From assembly GCA_022712835.1 (NCBI GenBank), contig JAFLJU010000246.1, positions 1 to 14,217 of the forward strand: a stretch of DNA of 14,217 nt. Reading direction: 5' to 3'. Below the pieces are notes generated by a model. The model searched no databases. It was not told where the DNA came from and saw only the letters and a list, made by a program, of their open reading frames with translations. Position 1 is the stretch's first letter; every line of letters starts with the position of its first letter. This document shows, piece after piece, positions 1 through 7,897 of this stretch. The DNA comes from Desulfobacteraceae bacterium (lineage in GTDB: Bacteria > Desulfobacterota > Desulfobacteria > Desulfobacterales > Desulfobacteraceae). The position numbers and the translations under genes were made by a program.

Positions 1-721
1 CACAAATCTTAGGCTTTGGCGCCTTGTGAATCAAACCCTCCATCCTCTGTATCTGATGCCTGCCATAGAGACCGGCTGCCACCACAATCACCAGGGTATA
101 AGAAAGGATGACCCAGGTTTCCCGGCGGAACTTTTTTTTCCAATCTGGTGAAAAGCCCATGTAAACAAATAAGTGGGCCAGGGTAAGATTGCTAAGCACA
201 ATAACAAAAGAGATGCCCAAAACCCCTGTCAAATCCGCCATCTGAACCAGGGTCTGGTTTAAATACTGGCTATAGCCCAGGATGCCCCAGGGAAATCCCG
301 TGAGGGCATGGGTCCGGATATATTCCAACCCGACCCAGATACCGGCGCCCACAAGGGGGGTTGCCCACAAGGGGGGATCCAGTCGTTTAATGAGCCAGGC
401 AAATCCTGCGATATAAAGGGCAAGATAAAGGCACAACAGTGCCAGGGTTGCAACACCCAGCACCCAATTCAGACCGCCGTAAATCGTCACCGTGGGGACA
501 ATCCAATAGATCAGGGTCAGATAATGAGAAGCCCCCGCCAAAAACCCCGCATAAAAGGATTGTTTGGGTGTCATGGAATGAATGGAAAAAAGGAGGGGAA
601 CCAGGGCAATAAAGGCAAGATAATACAGGCCGGAATCGGGAAAACAGGCCGTTAACAGAAACCCGCTAACCAGCGCAGAAAAATAGGGGAATACTGAATA
701 AAAATTTTTTTTATGATACAT
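1..721 (-). CDS. lnt: Apolipoprotein N-acyltransferase, N-terminal part (cut by left edge)
   Basis: The minus strand is open from an ATG at 721 to the left edge, giving 240 codons without a stop. The protein begins MYHKKNFYSVFPYFSALVSG and consists of successive hydrophobic helices. It carries recognisable Lnt segments such as FIALVPLL, YWIVPTV, GLEYIRTHALTGFPWGILGY and a later transmembrane stretch near VILSYTLVIVVAAGLYG. It then becomes charged (HKAPKPKIC), where the nitrilase-like catalytic domain would start. Lnt adds the third acyl chain to the N-terminal cysteine of lipoproteins at the periplasmic face of the inner membrane. The catalytic Glu-Lys-Cys residues lie outside the window. An in-frame TAA two codons upstream fixes the ATG at 721 as the most upstream start; no strong ribosome site is visible. 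It is divergent from the hybrid kinase gene. The identification rests on recognised family segments and is firm. Confidence 0.93.
   Translation of the reverse strand, partial: MYHKKNFYSVFPYFSALVSGFLLTACFPDSGLYYLAFIALVPLLFSIHSMTPKQSFYAGFLAGASHYLTLIYWIVPTVTIYGGLNWVLGVATLALLCLYLALYIAGFAWLIKRLDPPLWATPLVGAGIWVGLEYIRTHALTGFPWGILGYSQYLNQTLVQMADLTGVLGISFVIVLSNLTLAHLFVYMGFSPDWKKKFRRETWVILSYTLVIVVAAGLYGRHQIQRMEGLIHKAPKPKIC
357..386. repeat. Short direct repeat inside lnt (14-bp units, 16-bp period)
   Basis: The 14-base string GCCCACAAGGGGGG occurs twice with a TT between, inside lnt. In the lnt reading frame it encodes the DPPLWATPLVGAG region, each copy being read in a different frame. The reading frame stays open and Lnt-like on both sides. 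A recent 16-bp duplication would have shifted the frame, so this is old or coincidental. Boundaries are approximate to one or two bases. Confidence 0.4.
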
Positions 722-796
722 TTTTTTTTATCTTGGCCTTAGTATTATGAAAAAAAGTCTGCTATACTTACCAGCAACTCGATCCCCCGTCAATTT
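722..796. promoter_or_regulatory. Divergent intergenic region between lnt and the hybrid kinase gene
   Basis: This 75-nt AT-rich gap must contain the start signals of both divergent genes. On the plus strand a TATACT hexamer at 763-768 could be a -10 box, with a poor TTAGTA at 739-744 as -35 (18-nt spacer). No convincing minus-strand promoter or palindromic operator was recognised. The call is based on position plus one plausible -10 hexamer. Confidence 0.35.
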
Positions 797-2446
797 ATGA
801 AAACAAACCAGGATTTTCTTATGACCCGAGAATATCATAAAAAGAATGCTGAAAACAATATCCACGGTTCCGGACGAAGATTAAACGCCCACAAAATTCC
901 CCCAAATGATGTCAACACCGGTGACCCGGCACAATTGTCCTTCAAACAAATGAAGGTTATTCTGGAGTCTTCTCCTGCAGGCCTCGGGGTTGTAAGGGAC
1001 AAGGTTATTGAGTGGGCCAATGAAAGTTTTTATGACATGCTGGGATATGAAGCGGGATCACTTGGAGGGAAAAATGTCAGAATTTTGTATCCCACCCAAA
1101 AAGAATATGAACGCGTAGGCAAAGCCCTTATTGCGGGAATAAAAAAATACGATATTGGCGTGGTTGAAACAAAGCTTTCCAGAAAAAACGGCACCGCCTT
1201 TGACTGCCGGATTCGCACATCTCTTCTGTATCCAGGGAATCCGGAAAAAGGAGCGATGGTGGTTGTGACGGATATTTCCGAATTAAAATCCCTCCAGATC
1301 CAGCTTCAACAGGCACATAAGATGGAAGCCATCGGCGTTCTGGCCGGGGGAATTTCCCATGATTTTAACAATATTTTAATGGGCATCCAGGGTCATCTGT
1401 CCCTGATGCGAATCGATCTGAGTGCTGTGGAAAAGATAGCTTCCCACACCCGCCAAATAGAAAAACTGGTGGAGACCGCGGCAGAGCTAACAAGCCGGCT
1501 GCTGGGATTTGCCAGGGGGGGGAAATATCAAATTGCCCTGTTGGACGTCAACCAGTTGGTGGCAATGGCTTTGAACATCTTCAAACCCTCAAGAAAAGAT
1601 ATCCAGATAATAGAATCCTTTGAAAAGAACCTCCACAATGTGGACGGGGACCAATCCCAGATAGAGCAGGTCTGTCTCAATCTGTTGATGAATGCCTCCC
1701 AGGCAATGATTGATGCCGGACAGATGTTTGTCAGTACCCAAAACCTTTTTATCCGGGAAGACCATGGGTATCCCTTTGAAATCACTCCCGGCCGGTACAT
1801 CCAGATAACCATCAAAGATACCGGAATTGGAATGGATGATCAGATTCAAAAAAAAATATTTGACCCCTTTTTCTCAACAAAAGAGATCGGGGACAAAAAA
1901 GGCAGGGGACTGGGGCTTTCAACTGTTTTCGGTATTGTAAAAAACCACGGCGGCTTCATCACGGTGACCAGCAAAAAAGAGGAAGGGTCTGAGTTTAAGG
2001 TCTGCCTGCCCGCCTCCAACAAGGTTTGTATAAAAAAACTTTCAAAAGAACCGCTCGCATTTGAGCAGCTGCTGAAAGGGTCTGAAACCGTGTTGTTAGT
2101 GGATGATGAACAGGAGATTTTAAATGTGGGGAAAAATTTCCTTGAGAAACTGGGATACACCCCCCTTATTGCACACAACGGGATGGAAGCCGTTGAAATA
2201 TTCCAATTGCACAAAGATCAAATTTCCCTGGTGGTGCTGGACCTGATCATGCCGATAATGGACGGGGAAAAGGCATTTGCCCGGATAAAAGAGATCAAGG
2301 CCCAAACCAAGATTCTCATCACCACCGGGTACACTGTGGATGAACGCCTGGAAGCACTTTTAGACCAGGGGTGCCACGGATTTATTCAAAAACCATTTTC
2401 CCTTCAGGAGTTTTCCAAGGCGGTCAGAACCATTCTGGACAAATAA
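797..2446 (+). CDS. Soluble hybrid histidine kinase (PAS-HisKA-HATPase-REC)
   Basis: A 549-residue cytoplasmic protein with no membrane segment or signal peptide. A PAS-like sensor lies at about 50-162 (motifs VIEWANESFYDMLGY and AMVVVTDISELK). It is followed by a HisKA dimerisation domain with H-box AGGISHDFNNIL, predicted phosphoacceptor His188. The ATPase domain has an N-box around Asn299 (NLLMNASQAM), DTGIGMD 341-347, FDPFF 355-359 and GRGLGLS 369-375. A C-terminal receiver domain (about 431-548) has acidic residues Asp436/437, phosphoacceptor Asp482, Thr510 and Lys532. This layout supports autophosphorylation and intramolecular transfer to the receiver; no output domain is attached, so a separate phosphotransfer protein or regulator is expected. 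The ATG at 821 (residue 9) has a better ribosome site (AGGA just upstream) than the ATG at 797, so the true protein may be 541 residues. Signal and target are unknown. Confidence 0.93.
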   Translation: MKTNQDFLMTREYHKKNAENNIHGSGRRLNAHKIPPNDVNTGDPAQLSFKQMKVILESSPAGLGVVRDKVIEWANESFYDMLGYEAGSLGGKNVRILYPTQKEYERVGKALIAGIKKYDIGVVETKLSRKNGTAFDCRIRTSLLYPGNPEKGAMVVVTDISELKSLQIQLQQAHKMEAIGVLAGGISHDFNNILMGIQGHLSLMRIDLSAVEKIASHTRQIEKLVETAAELTSRLLGFARGGKYQIALLDVNQLVAMALNIFKPSRKDIQIIESFEKNLHNVDGDQSQIEQVCLNLLMNASQAMIDAGQMFVSTQNLFIREDHGYPFEITPGRYIQITIKDTGIGMDDQIQKKIFDPFFSTKEIGDKKGRGLGLSTVFGIVKNHGGFITVTSKKEEGSEFKVCLPASNKVCIKKLSKEPLAFEQLLKGSETVLLVDDEQEILNVGKNFLEKLGYTPLIAHNGMEAVEIFQLHKDQISLVVLDLIMPIMDGEKAFARIKEIKAQTKILITTGYTVDERLEALLDQGCHGFIQKPFSLQEFSKAVRTILDK

Positions 2447-2448
2447 TT

Positions 2449-3897
2449 TTATTGATTTTTGGAAATAGTATGGAACGTGTCTGACTGGCTGATAAATGCT
2501 GTAATTATTTCAGGATCAAAATGCTTTCCTTTTTCAGTCATGATTTCATTCACAGCTTTTTCATGTGACCAGGCCTCCTTGTATGGACGCTTGCTTCTTA
2601 AAGCATCGTAAACATCTGCAACCGCAACTATTCTTGCTGAAAGTGGAATCGATTCGCCAGAAAGCCCTTTTGGGTAACCTTTCCCATTCCATTTTTCATG
2701 ATGATAAAGTGCAATATCCCTGGCCAGGGCAAGATAACTGTCAGATATAAATGTTTTTCTAAAGTCATCATTTGCAGAGGTTAAAGCATCCCCTGCAATC
2801 GTTGTATGGGTTTTAATAATTTCAAATTCCGCATTGGTGAGTTTACCTGGTTTATTCAAAATTTCAACTGGTATGGCTGTCTTACCCACATCATGGAGCA
2901 GGCATGCCAATTTTATCTCACTAATATAGTTCTCCTTTTTAGACAAATATGCTTTAAAGTGAGAATTTTCCTTTAACCACTTGGTTAAAATCTCTACATA
3001 TGATTGAATCCTATTGAGATGCTCGCCAGTATCGGCATCATAATGTTCGGCCAAAATGGCCAAAGCCTTGACAGATACTTTCTGGGTTTGTCGAATTTCT
3101 TCGGTTTGATCAATAACTCTTTTTTCAAGAGTTTGATTGACTTCTTTTAGTTTCTCATCAGATTTTTTTCGTTGGATCATCTGGACGCTTGCTTTGTTCA
3201 AAACTATTCCGACAGCTATTAAAAACACAATTGTCAGTCCATAAATAATCATGAGCGTTTTGAAAACAAGACGATCTAAGGCCTGTTTTCTTTGTGAAAT
3301 ATCATAATATATTTCTAAGGCACCCTGAAATTTAGCACGATTCATTAACGGAATGTATATTTCGGCTACATCCGTTTTCAGGATACGATTTTCAGCACTT
3401 TTAGAATCTTTTTTAACAATTTTTGAAAACTTTTCTCCTTTAACCACCCGACCTAAAAAATACGGTTTGGTATTAATGATTCCCATATCCTTACCATCTG
3501 TAGAATAGACAACCTTTCCCTTGGAATCAAAGAATTTAAGTTTTTCCAGATGAAGATAGAATTGCGCTTCTTTTATCCTCTCCCTGATATTATTTGTAAA
3601 TAGCTCTTCTTTTAATTCAATCAATTGGTTTCCGAATATTGTTTTTTGAGAATCGGGTAAATTTATATTTTGATAGGGTTGAATTGCCAGAAGGATGGCG
3701 GAAAGGTATTCTGCAGTTCTCTCTGCTTCCTTTTCAATGTTTCGGAGAAGAAGATTTGAAAACACTGGCATGATGTAAAATCGGCTATAACTCGCAAGTG
3801 TTGACGCAATTAAAAAACAGATCAAAAATATAGACATTAGAATCGGAGTTTTAAATATATTTTTCAAACTATGAGAAAGCTGTATTTGAGAAGTCAT
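2449..3897 (-). CDS. Membrane-bound HD-GYP protein, predicted c-di-GMP phosphodiesterase
   Basis: A 482-residue protein. Transmembrane helix 1 is at about 19-37, a predicted periplasmic sensor region at about 38-210 (Cache-like by its FFDSKGKVVYSTDG and GALEIYYDI segments; inference), helix 2 at about 213-233, then a coiled-coil linker at about 240-270 and an HD-GYP domain at about 275-470. Metal and catalytic residues are present: HD at His335/Asp336 with Lys339, His364, the pair His399/His400 with Glu401, Asp428, and the GYP triplet at 407-409. The usual D in the W-D-G segment is Asn404 (KWNGKGYP). HD-GYP domains hydrolyse c-di-GMP, so this is likely a sensor-controlled phosphodiesterase. 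No ribosome site lies close to the ATG. The gene is AT-rich (22 of 60 bases G or C at 2761-2820), unlike the lon operon. It converges on the hybrid kinase with 2 nt between stops. Confidence 0.9.
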   Translation of the reverse strand: MTSQIQLSHSLKNIFKTPILMSIFLICFLIASTLASYSRFYIMPVFSNLLLRNIEKEAERTAEYLSAILLAIQPYQNINLPDSQKTIFGNQLIELKEELFTNNIRERIKEAQFYLHLEKLKFFDSKGKVVYSTDGKDMGIINTKPYFLGRVVKGEKFSKIVKKDSKSAENRILKTDVAEIYIPLMNRAKFQGALEIYYDISQRKQALDRLVFKTLMIIYGLTIVFLIAVGIVLNKASVQMIQRKKSDEKLKEVNQTLEKRVIDQTEEIRQTQKVSVKALAILAEHYDADTGEHLNRIQSYVEILTKWLKENSHFKAYLSKKENYISEIKLACLLHDVGKTAIPVEILNKPGKLTNAEFEIIKTHTTIAGDALTSANDDFRKTFISDSYLALARDIALYHHEKWNGKGYPKGLSGESIPLSARIVAVADVYDALRSKRPYKEAWSHEKAVNEIMTEKGKHFDPEIITAFISQSDTFHTISKNQ

Positions 3898-4152
3898 GTA
3901 TTATTTAATACCACGATGTAGTATTTCCTTCCAGTTTATTTTCTGGCTTTTGAAAAATAAATTGGGGCAGGACTTAATTTTTATAGGATGCAGATTGGCG
4001 CACAGATTAGTAATCCTACAAAATCTGCGTTAATCTGCATCTTAAATTTTTGGAGATTTATATTTTCCCGAGTACGGTGCCATCATCTTAGGTTACCGAG
4101 ATTTGCTGGCTTTTTGTGATTGCGCTTTACAACCCAGCGCTCAAATGGTACT
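3898..4152. other. Intergenic region upstream of hsp20 and of the HD-GYP gene
   Basis: Divergent gap with no convincing gene. A small dyad with CCAG/CTGG arms at 3931-3946 lies in front of the HD-GYP gene, and a long palindromic element sits at 3983-4044 (listed separately). No CIRCE element (TTAGCACTC and its inverted copy) and no clear sigma32-type heat-shock promoter is visible before hsp20. Confidence 0.5.
3983..4044. repeat. Palindromic repeat element with four CAGATT/AATCTG arms
   Basis: The outer arms 3984-3996 and 4032-4044 pair over 13 positions, with a single G-T wobble. Pairing continues inward with wobbles and CG/CG at 3999-4000 with 4028-4029. Then, after a 2-nt bulge, CAGATT at 4003-4008 pairs with AATCTG at 4022-4027, closing a 13-nt loop. 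The hexamer CAGATT therefore occurs four times in alternating orientation. The heptamer AATTTTT flanks the element on both sides (3976-3982 and 4045-4051), as a target duplication would, though such an AT string could match by chance. It resembles REP/REPIN-type or MITE-like palindromes. A transcript could fold as one long hairpin. Confidence 0.65.
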
Positions 4153-4181
4153 TTTACCGACCGTCAGATGATCGATATAAT
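4153..4181 (+). promoter_or_regulatory. Sigma70-like promoter of the hsp20-lon operon
   Basis: TTTACC at 4153-4158 (4 of 6 matches to the -35 consensus) and a perfect TATAAT at 4176-4181 are separated by 17 nt. Transcription would begin near 4188, just ahead of the ribosome site at 4191-4195 and the ATG at 4204. This placement makes the short hsp20 start preferable to an upstream ATG at 4120. It has not been tested experimentally. Confidence 0.65.
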
Positions 4182-4203
4182 AGTGTCATCAGGAGTGTTT
4201 TTT

Positions 4204-4656
4204 ATGGAACAGATAGAAATTCGGTTTGGGAATAACCTTGGAACCCATGCATCAGAGGACAAGTCTTTTGAGCAGATGTTTCAATCGGTCAACCCCATGT
4301 TCTGTTTTTCAAAGCGTATCTGGAAACCCCAGATGGATATATTTGAAACCAGACATAAAATTATTATCCAGGCTGAAATCGCAGGGGTAAACCAAGAGGA
4401 TATCATTATTGAGGTGAACAACAAGGCCGTTATGATTTCCGGTAGCAGGCAAAGCAATCACCCGGATCCCACCGCAACCTTCCGGCTGGCGGAAATCCAG
4501 TTTGGAGAATTTGAGCGGGTCCTTTATCTGCCCAGCGTCATTGATATTGAAAAGGTGTCTGCCTCCTTTTCCAACGGATTCCTGGAATTAACCCTGGGCA
4601 AGCTTTCCAATAAAAATATAAAGCAAAAGAGGAATGTTTCCCTAGACTTTATTTAA
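4204..4656 (+). CDS. Small heat-shock protein, Hsp20/alpha-crystallin family
   Basis: A 150-residue protein from the ATG at 4204. The reading frame is open back to an ATG at 4120, but the 4204 start has AGGAG at 4191-4195 with an 8-nt spacer and a promoter directly upstream. Residues about 45-140 form an alpha-crystallin domain: WKPQMDIFETRHKIIIQAEI, AGVNQEDIIIEV, the FGEFERVLYLP strand and the conserved SFSNGFLELTL (A-x-x-x-N-G-x-L type) signature. The N-terminal arm (about 44 residues) and short tail are usual for the family. Such proteins hold unfolding clients in an ATP-independent way as oligomers in the cytoplasm. It is the first gene of a probable operon with lon 22 nt downstream, joining a holdase to a protease that removes damaged proteins. 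Confidence 0.92.
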   Translation: MEQIEIRFGNNLGTHASEDKSFEQMFQSVNPMFCFSKRIWKPQMDIFETRHKIIIQAEIAGVNQEDIIIEVNNKAVMISGSRQSNHPDPTATFRLAEIQFGEFERVLYLPSVIDIEKVSASFSNGFLELTLGKLSNKNIKQKRNVSLDFI

Positions 4657-4678
4657 GCCAATCCAAAAGGAATCCGAA

Positions 4679-7033
4679 ATGGATGACCTGAGACATCCCT
4701 CAGCCAACAGAACAAGTGACAGCATCCCCAAAAAAATCCCCATACTACCCATTGTAGACACCAATTTGTTTCCCAAAATGGTGTTGCCCCTGGTGCTGAT
4801 TCAAAAAGAGGCCATTGAACTGATCGATGAAGCCATGGCTGGCAACCGGATGCTGGGGCTTTTGTTGTCAAAAAGATCAGATCTTGACTCAAAGCATCGA
4901 ACCGATGATCTCCACCGCATCGGCACGGTGGCCATGATTTTAAAGATGTCCAAGATGGAGGACGAAAAGGCCCAGTTACTCATCCAGGGATTGGAGCGCT
5001 TCAAGGTAGTCGAGTTTCTCCAGGGCAAGCAATATATGCAGGCAAAAATTGAGGTGCTGGAAAACAGAAACGGGGATCGGCACAAAGAAAACCGGGCGCT
5101 CATGGCCAATATTGTGGGACAATATGAAAAAATTATCACCCTTTCGCCGGGGTTACCCTCGGAGATGGGACACATGATAAAATCCCTCCAGGAACCTCAT
5201 GTGCTGGCAGATATGGTCGCCTCCACCATCAATGCGCCGGTAAAGGAAAAACAAAATGTCATTGAATTGCTGAATGTCAACCTCAGGCTAAAAAAGGTCA
5301 CCCGCCTGGTCAATGACCAGCTGGAGATTCTTGAGATGGGATCCAAGATCCAGAATCAGGTCAAGGAAGACATGGACAAGCGCCAGCGGGAATATTACCT
5401 TCGCCAGCAGCTCAAAGCCATCAAAGAAGAATTGGGGGAGACCGGGGATGAAAGAGTTGAAATCCTGGAATACCAAACCCTGATAGAAAAGAAAAACCTG
5501 CCCGGGGAATCCCGAAAAGAGGCGGAACGGGAGTTGCAACGCCTGTCTCGCATGCAGCCCTCCTCTTCTGAATATGTGGTGGCTTCCTCCTATTTGGATT
5601 GGATCACCTCCCTGCCCTGGCATGAGAAATCCCGGGATCGGCTGGATATAAAAGAGGCGCGACGGGTGTTAAACCAGGACCATTACGGCCTTAAAAACCC
5701 AAAAAAACGAATCCTTGAATATCTGGCGGTCCGGAAACTAAAAAAAGATTCCAAGGGACCCATTCTCTGTTTTTCAGGCCCCCCGGGCACGGGGAAAACC
5801 TCTTTGGGGCGGTCCATTGCCAAGGCCCTGGGCCGGGAATTTGTCCGCATCGCCCTGGGGGGTGTCCGGGATGAAGCGGAGATCCGAGGCCATCGAAGAA
5901 CCTATGTAGGAGCGCTTCCCGGCAGAATTATCCAACGATTGAGACAGGCGGGCAAGAATAATCCTGTGTTTATGCTGGATGAAATTGACAAGGTCAGTTC
6001 CTCCTACCATGGAGATCCGTCCTCGGCCCTCCTGGAAGTTCTGGATCCTGAACAAAATGTTTCCTTTACGGATCATTACCTGGATGTTCCCTTTGACCTC
6101 TCCGATGTGATTTTCCTGACCACGGCCAATGTTCTCCACACCATCCCCGCCCCCCTGCGGGACAGAATGGAGGTGCTGGAGCTCAACGGGTACACCGAAG
6201 ATGAAAAGCTCAGAATTGCCACCCGGTATTTAATCCCGAGGCAACGGGAGGCCAACGGGCTGTTGACCCACCAGATACGATTCACCCCGGGAGCGGTCAA
6301 AAAGATCATTGCTGGCTATACCCGGGAGGCAGGCTTACGGAACCTGGAGCGACGGATCGGAGCGATCTGCCGGGGGGTTGCCGCTAAAGTTGCCGAGGAA
6401 GAAACAAAGGGTCTTGTAATCCGCCAGGACACGATTTGTGACTATCTGGGACCGGTTCAGAACATGCCGGACCTGGGATTAAGAATTAAAATCCCCGGTG
6501 TGGTGGTGGGACTTGCCTGGACCCCCTATGGCGGTGAAATCCTCTTTGTTGAAGCGGTGGCCATGCGCGGCAGCAAGGGGTTAACCCTCACCGGCCAGTT
6601 AGGGGATGTGATGAAGGAATCTGCCAGCACCGCCCTAAGCTATATCCGGGCCAACTGCGCGAAACTCAAGGTGGATGAAACCTTTTTTGAGAATCATGAC
6701 ATCCATATCCATGTGCCAGAAGGCGCCATTCCCAAGGATGGCCCCTCTGCCGGTGTAACCATGCTCACCGCCCTGGTCTCGTTGATTTCAGGCCGCCAGG
6801 TGAAGCCCCGCCTGGCCATGACCGGTGAAATCACCCTCAGGGGCGAGGTGCTGCCCGTGGGAGGAGTGAAGGAAAAAGTAATTGCCGCCCACAGAGCCGG
6901 GATAAGAACCCTTATTTTACCCCTGTGGAATGAAAAAGACATAGAAGATGTGCCCGCCCATATAAAGGACCACATCTCTTTTATATTTACCGATAAAATG
7001 GAAGAAGTCTTAAATAAAGCATTGAATATATGA
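4679..7033 (+). CDS. lon: ATP-dependent Lon protease (LonA type)
   Basis: A 784-residue protein, the normal LonA length. An N-terminal substrate-binding LON domain is at about 20-215 (PILPIVDTNLFPKMVLPL). It is followed by a helical linker (REYYLRQQLKAIKEELGE at 237-254) and an AAA+ module with Walker A GPPGTGKT 367-374, Walker B FMLDEIDK 431-438 and the GGVRDEAEIRGHRRTYVGA segment at 394-412. The C-terminal protease domain has catalytic Ser690 in PKDGPSAG and Lys731 in GGVKEK. It unfolds and degrades damaged and regulatory proteins in the cytoplasm. An AAGGA ribosome site at 4667-4671 with a 7-nt spacer supports the start. The stop overlaps the rlpA start (ATGA), so the two are translationally coupled. 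All key residues are intact. Confidence 0.98.
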   Translation: MDDLRHPSANRTSDSIPKKIPILPIVDTNLFPKMVLPLVLIQKEAIELIDEAMAGNRMLGLLLSKRSDLDSKHRTDDLHRIGTVAMILKMSKMEDEKAQLLIQGLERFKVVEFLQGKQYMQAKIEVLENRNGDRHKENRALMANIVGQYEKIITLSPGLPSEMGHMIKSLQEPHVLADMVASTINAPVKEKQNVIELLNVNLRLKKVTRLVNDQLEILEMGSKIQNQVKEDMDKRQREYYLRQQLKAIKEELGETGDERVEILEYQTLIEKKNLPGESRKEAERELQRLSRMQPSSSEYVVASSYLDWITSLPWHEKSRDRLDIKEARRVLNQDHYGLKNPKKRILEYLAVRKLKKDSKGPILCFSGPPGTGKTSLGRSIAKALGREFVRIALGGVRDEAEIRGHRRTYVGALPGRIIQRLRQAGKNNPVFMLDEIDKVSSSYHGDPSSALLEVLDPEQNVSFTDHYLDVPFDLSDVIFLTTANVLHTIPAPLRDRMEVLELNGYTEDEKLRIATRYLIPRQREANGLLTHQIRFTPGAVKKIIAGYTREAGLRNLERRIGAICRGVAAKVAEEETKGLVIRQDTICDYLGPVQNMPDLGLRIKIPGVVVGLAWTPYGGEILFVEAVAMRGSKGLTLTGQLGDVMKESASTALSYIRANCAKLKVDETFFENHDIHIHVPEGAIPKDGPSAGVTMLTALVSLISGRQVKPRLAMTGEITLRGEVLPVGGVKEKVIAAHRAGIRTLILPLWNEKDIEDVPAHIKDHISFIFTDKMEEVLNKALNI

Positions 7034-7878
7034 TAAAAAAACAAACTGCCCTGCAAAGAACACCCTTTGGATATTCATTTCTCCTGATCATTTTTTCTCT
7101 GATCCTTTTTTCCCTGGTATTGACCGGTGGATGTTCCAAAAAACCGGTGTCCTATGAACACAGCAGAAAACCAGCCCCCAAATACACTGGAAAGAAAACA
7201 ATACCAGGCAAGAAAACGGGCAAGACCCCTGCCACCCAACGACCCTATACCATTGCCGGCAAGCGGTATACCCCCATGGACAGCGCCCAGGGATACCAGG
7301 AGAAAGGAATTGCTTCCTGGTATGGTAAAAAATTCCACGGCAGAAAAACCTCCAATGGGGAGACCTATAATATGTACGCCATGACCGCTGCCCACAAGAC
7401 CCTTCCCATGGGAACCTGGGTAAAGGTTTACAGCCACGATACCGGAAAAGAGGTCACCCTGCGGGTCAATGACCGGGGACCCTTTGTTACGGGCCGAATC
7501 ATTGATCTGTCCCATACCGGGGCCAATAAAATCGGTATGGTGGGAGCCGGTACGGCCCGGGTAACGGTCACAGCCCTGGGAAAAGCAACCGCTTATTCCA
7601 AGACCACCAAAGAGCCCACAACATTTAAACCCCTCGATTATTGGAAGGGCAATTTCACCGTCCAGGTAGGGGCCTTTAAGGTGAAAACCAATGCGGAAAA
7701 TTACCGGAAAAAATTATCCGCAACCTATCTGAATGCCCATTTTGTTCCCTATGAAGATGACAGAGGGTTATTTTACCGGGTCAGAATCGGTAAGTTCACC
7801 AACCTGAAAGACGCCGTCGAATTCAGCAAACGACTCATGACCGAAGGGTTTGCCAACACCTTTGCCGTTGCAGAGTAA
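7030..7878 (+). CDS. rlpA: RlpA-like lipoprotein, septal lytic transglycosylase with SPOR domain
   Basis: A 282-residue protein. The N-terminal hydrophobic segment at about 14-32 ends in LTGGC, so Cys35 is the likely lipidation site; Thr at -3 makes the lipobox slightly unusual. A basic, low-complexity linker (about 38-70, rich in K, P, T, G) precedes the double-psi beta-barrel at about 90-183, with GIASWYGKKFHGRKTSNGE and RVNDRGPF. Residues matching the known active site of RlpA are Glu111, His122 and Asp148. A SPOR domain at about 207-281 (FTVQVGAFKVKTNAENY) should bind denuded glycan strands at the division septum. The likely role is cleavage of stem-peptide-free peptidoglycan during daughter-cell separation. 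The start overlaps the lon stop by 4 nt with no ribosome site of its own visible, pointing to coupled translation. Confidence 0.92.
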   Translation: MIKKQTALQRTPFGYSFLLIIFSLILFSLVLTGGCSKKPVSYEHSRKPAPKYTGKKTIPGKKTGKTPATQRPYTIAGKRYTPMDSAQGYQEKGIASWYGKKFHGRKTSNGETYNMYAMTAAHKTLPMGTWVKVYSHDTGKEVTLRVNDRGPFVTGRIIDLSHTGANKIGMVGAGTARVTVTALGKATAYSKTTKEPTTFKPLDYWKGNFTVQVGAFKVKTNAENYRKKLSATYLNAHFVPYEDDRGLFYRVRIGKFTNLKDAVEFSKRLMTEGFANTFAVAE

Positions 7879-7897
7879 GGGGTAAAACGGGTAAAAA

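Noticed and set aside
357..386. Recent duplication breaking lnt
   Set aside because: The 16-bp period would shift the frame if recent, yet the frame is continuous and the protein stays Lnt-like on both sides.
308..655. Plus-strand 115-codon open frame opposite lnt
   Set aside because: The minus strand encodes a clear multi-helix Lnt over the same bases; the plus-strand product is low-complexity (many G, Q, K) and matches no family I know.
4120..4203. N-terminal extension of hsp20 from an ATG at 4120
   Set aside because: The promoter TATAAT and the AGGAG ribosome site lie inside this stretch, and the extra 28 residues are not part of the alpha-crystallin fold.
3898..4203. CIRCE or sigma32 control of the hsp20-lon operon
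   Set aside because: I looked for the CIRCE inverted repeat and for CTTGAAA/CCCCAT boxes and found neither; only a sigma70-like promoter is visible.
4801..6309. Several minus-strand open frames within lon
   Set aside because: They are shadows of an intact, full-length Lon with all catalytic residues.
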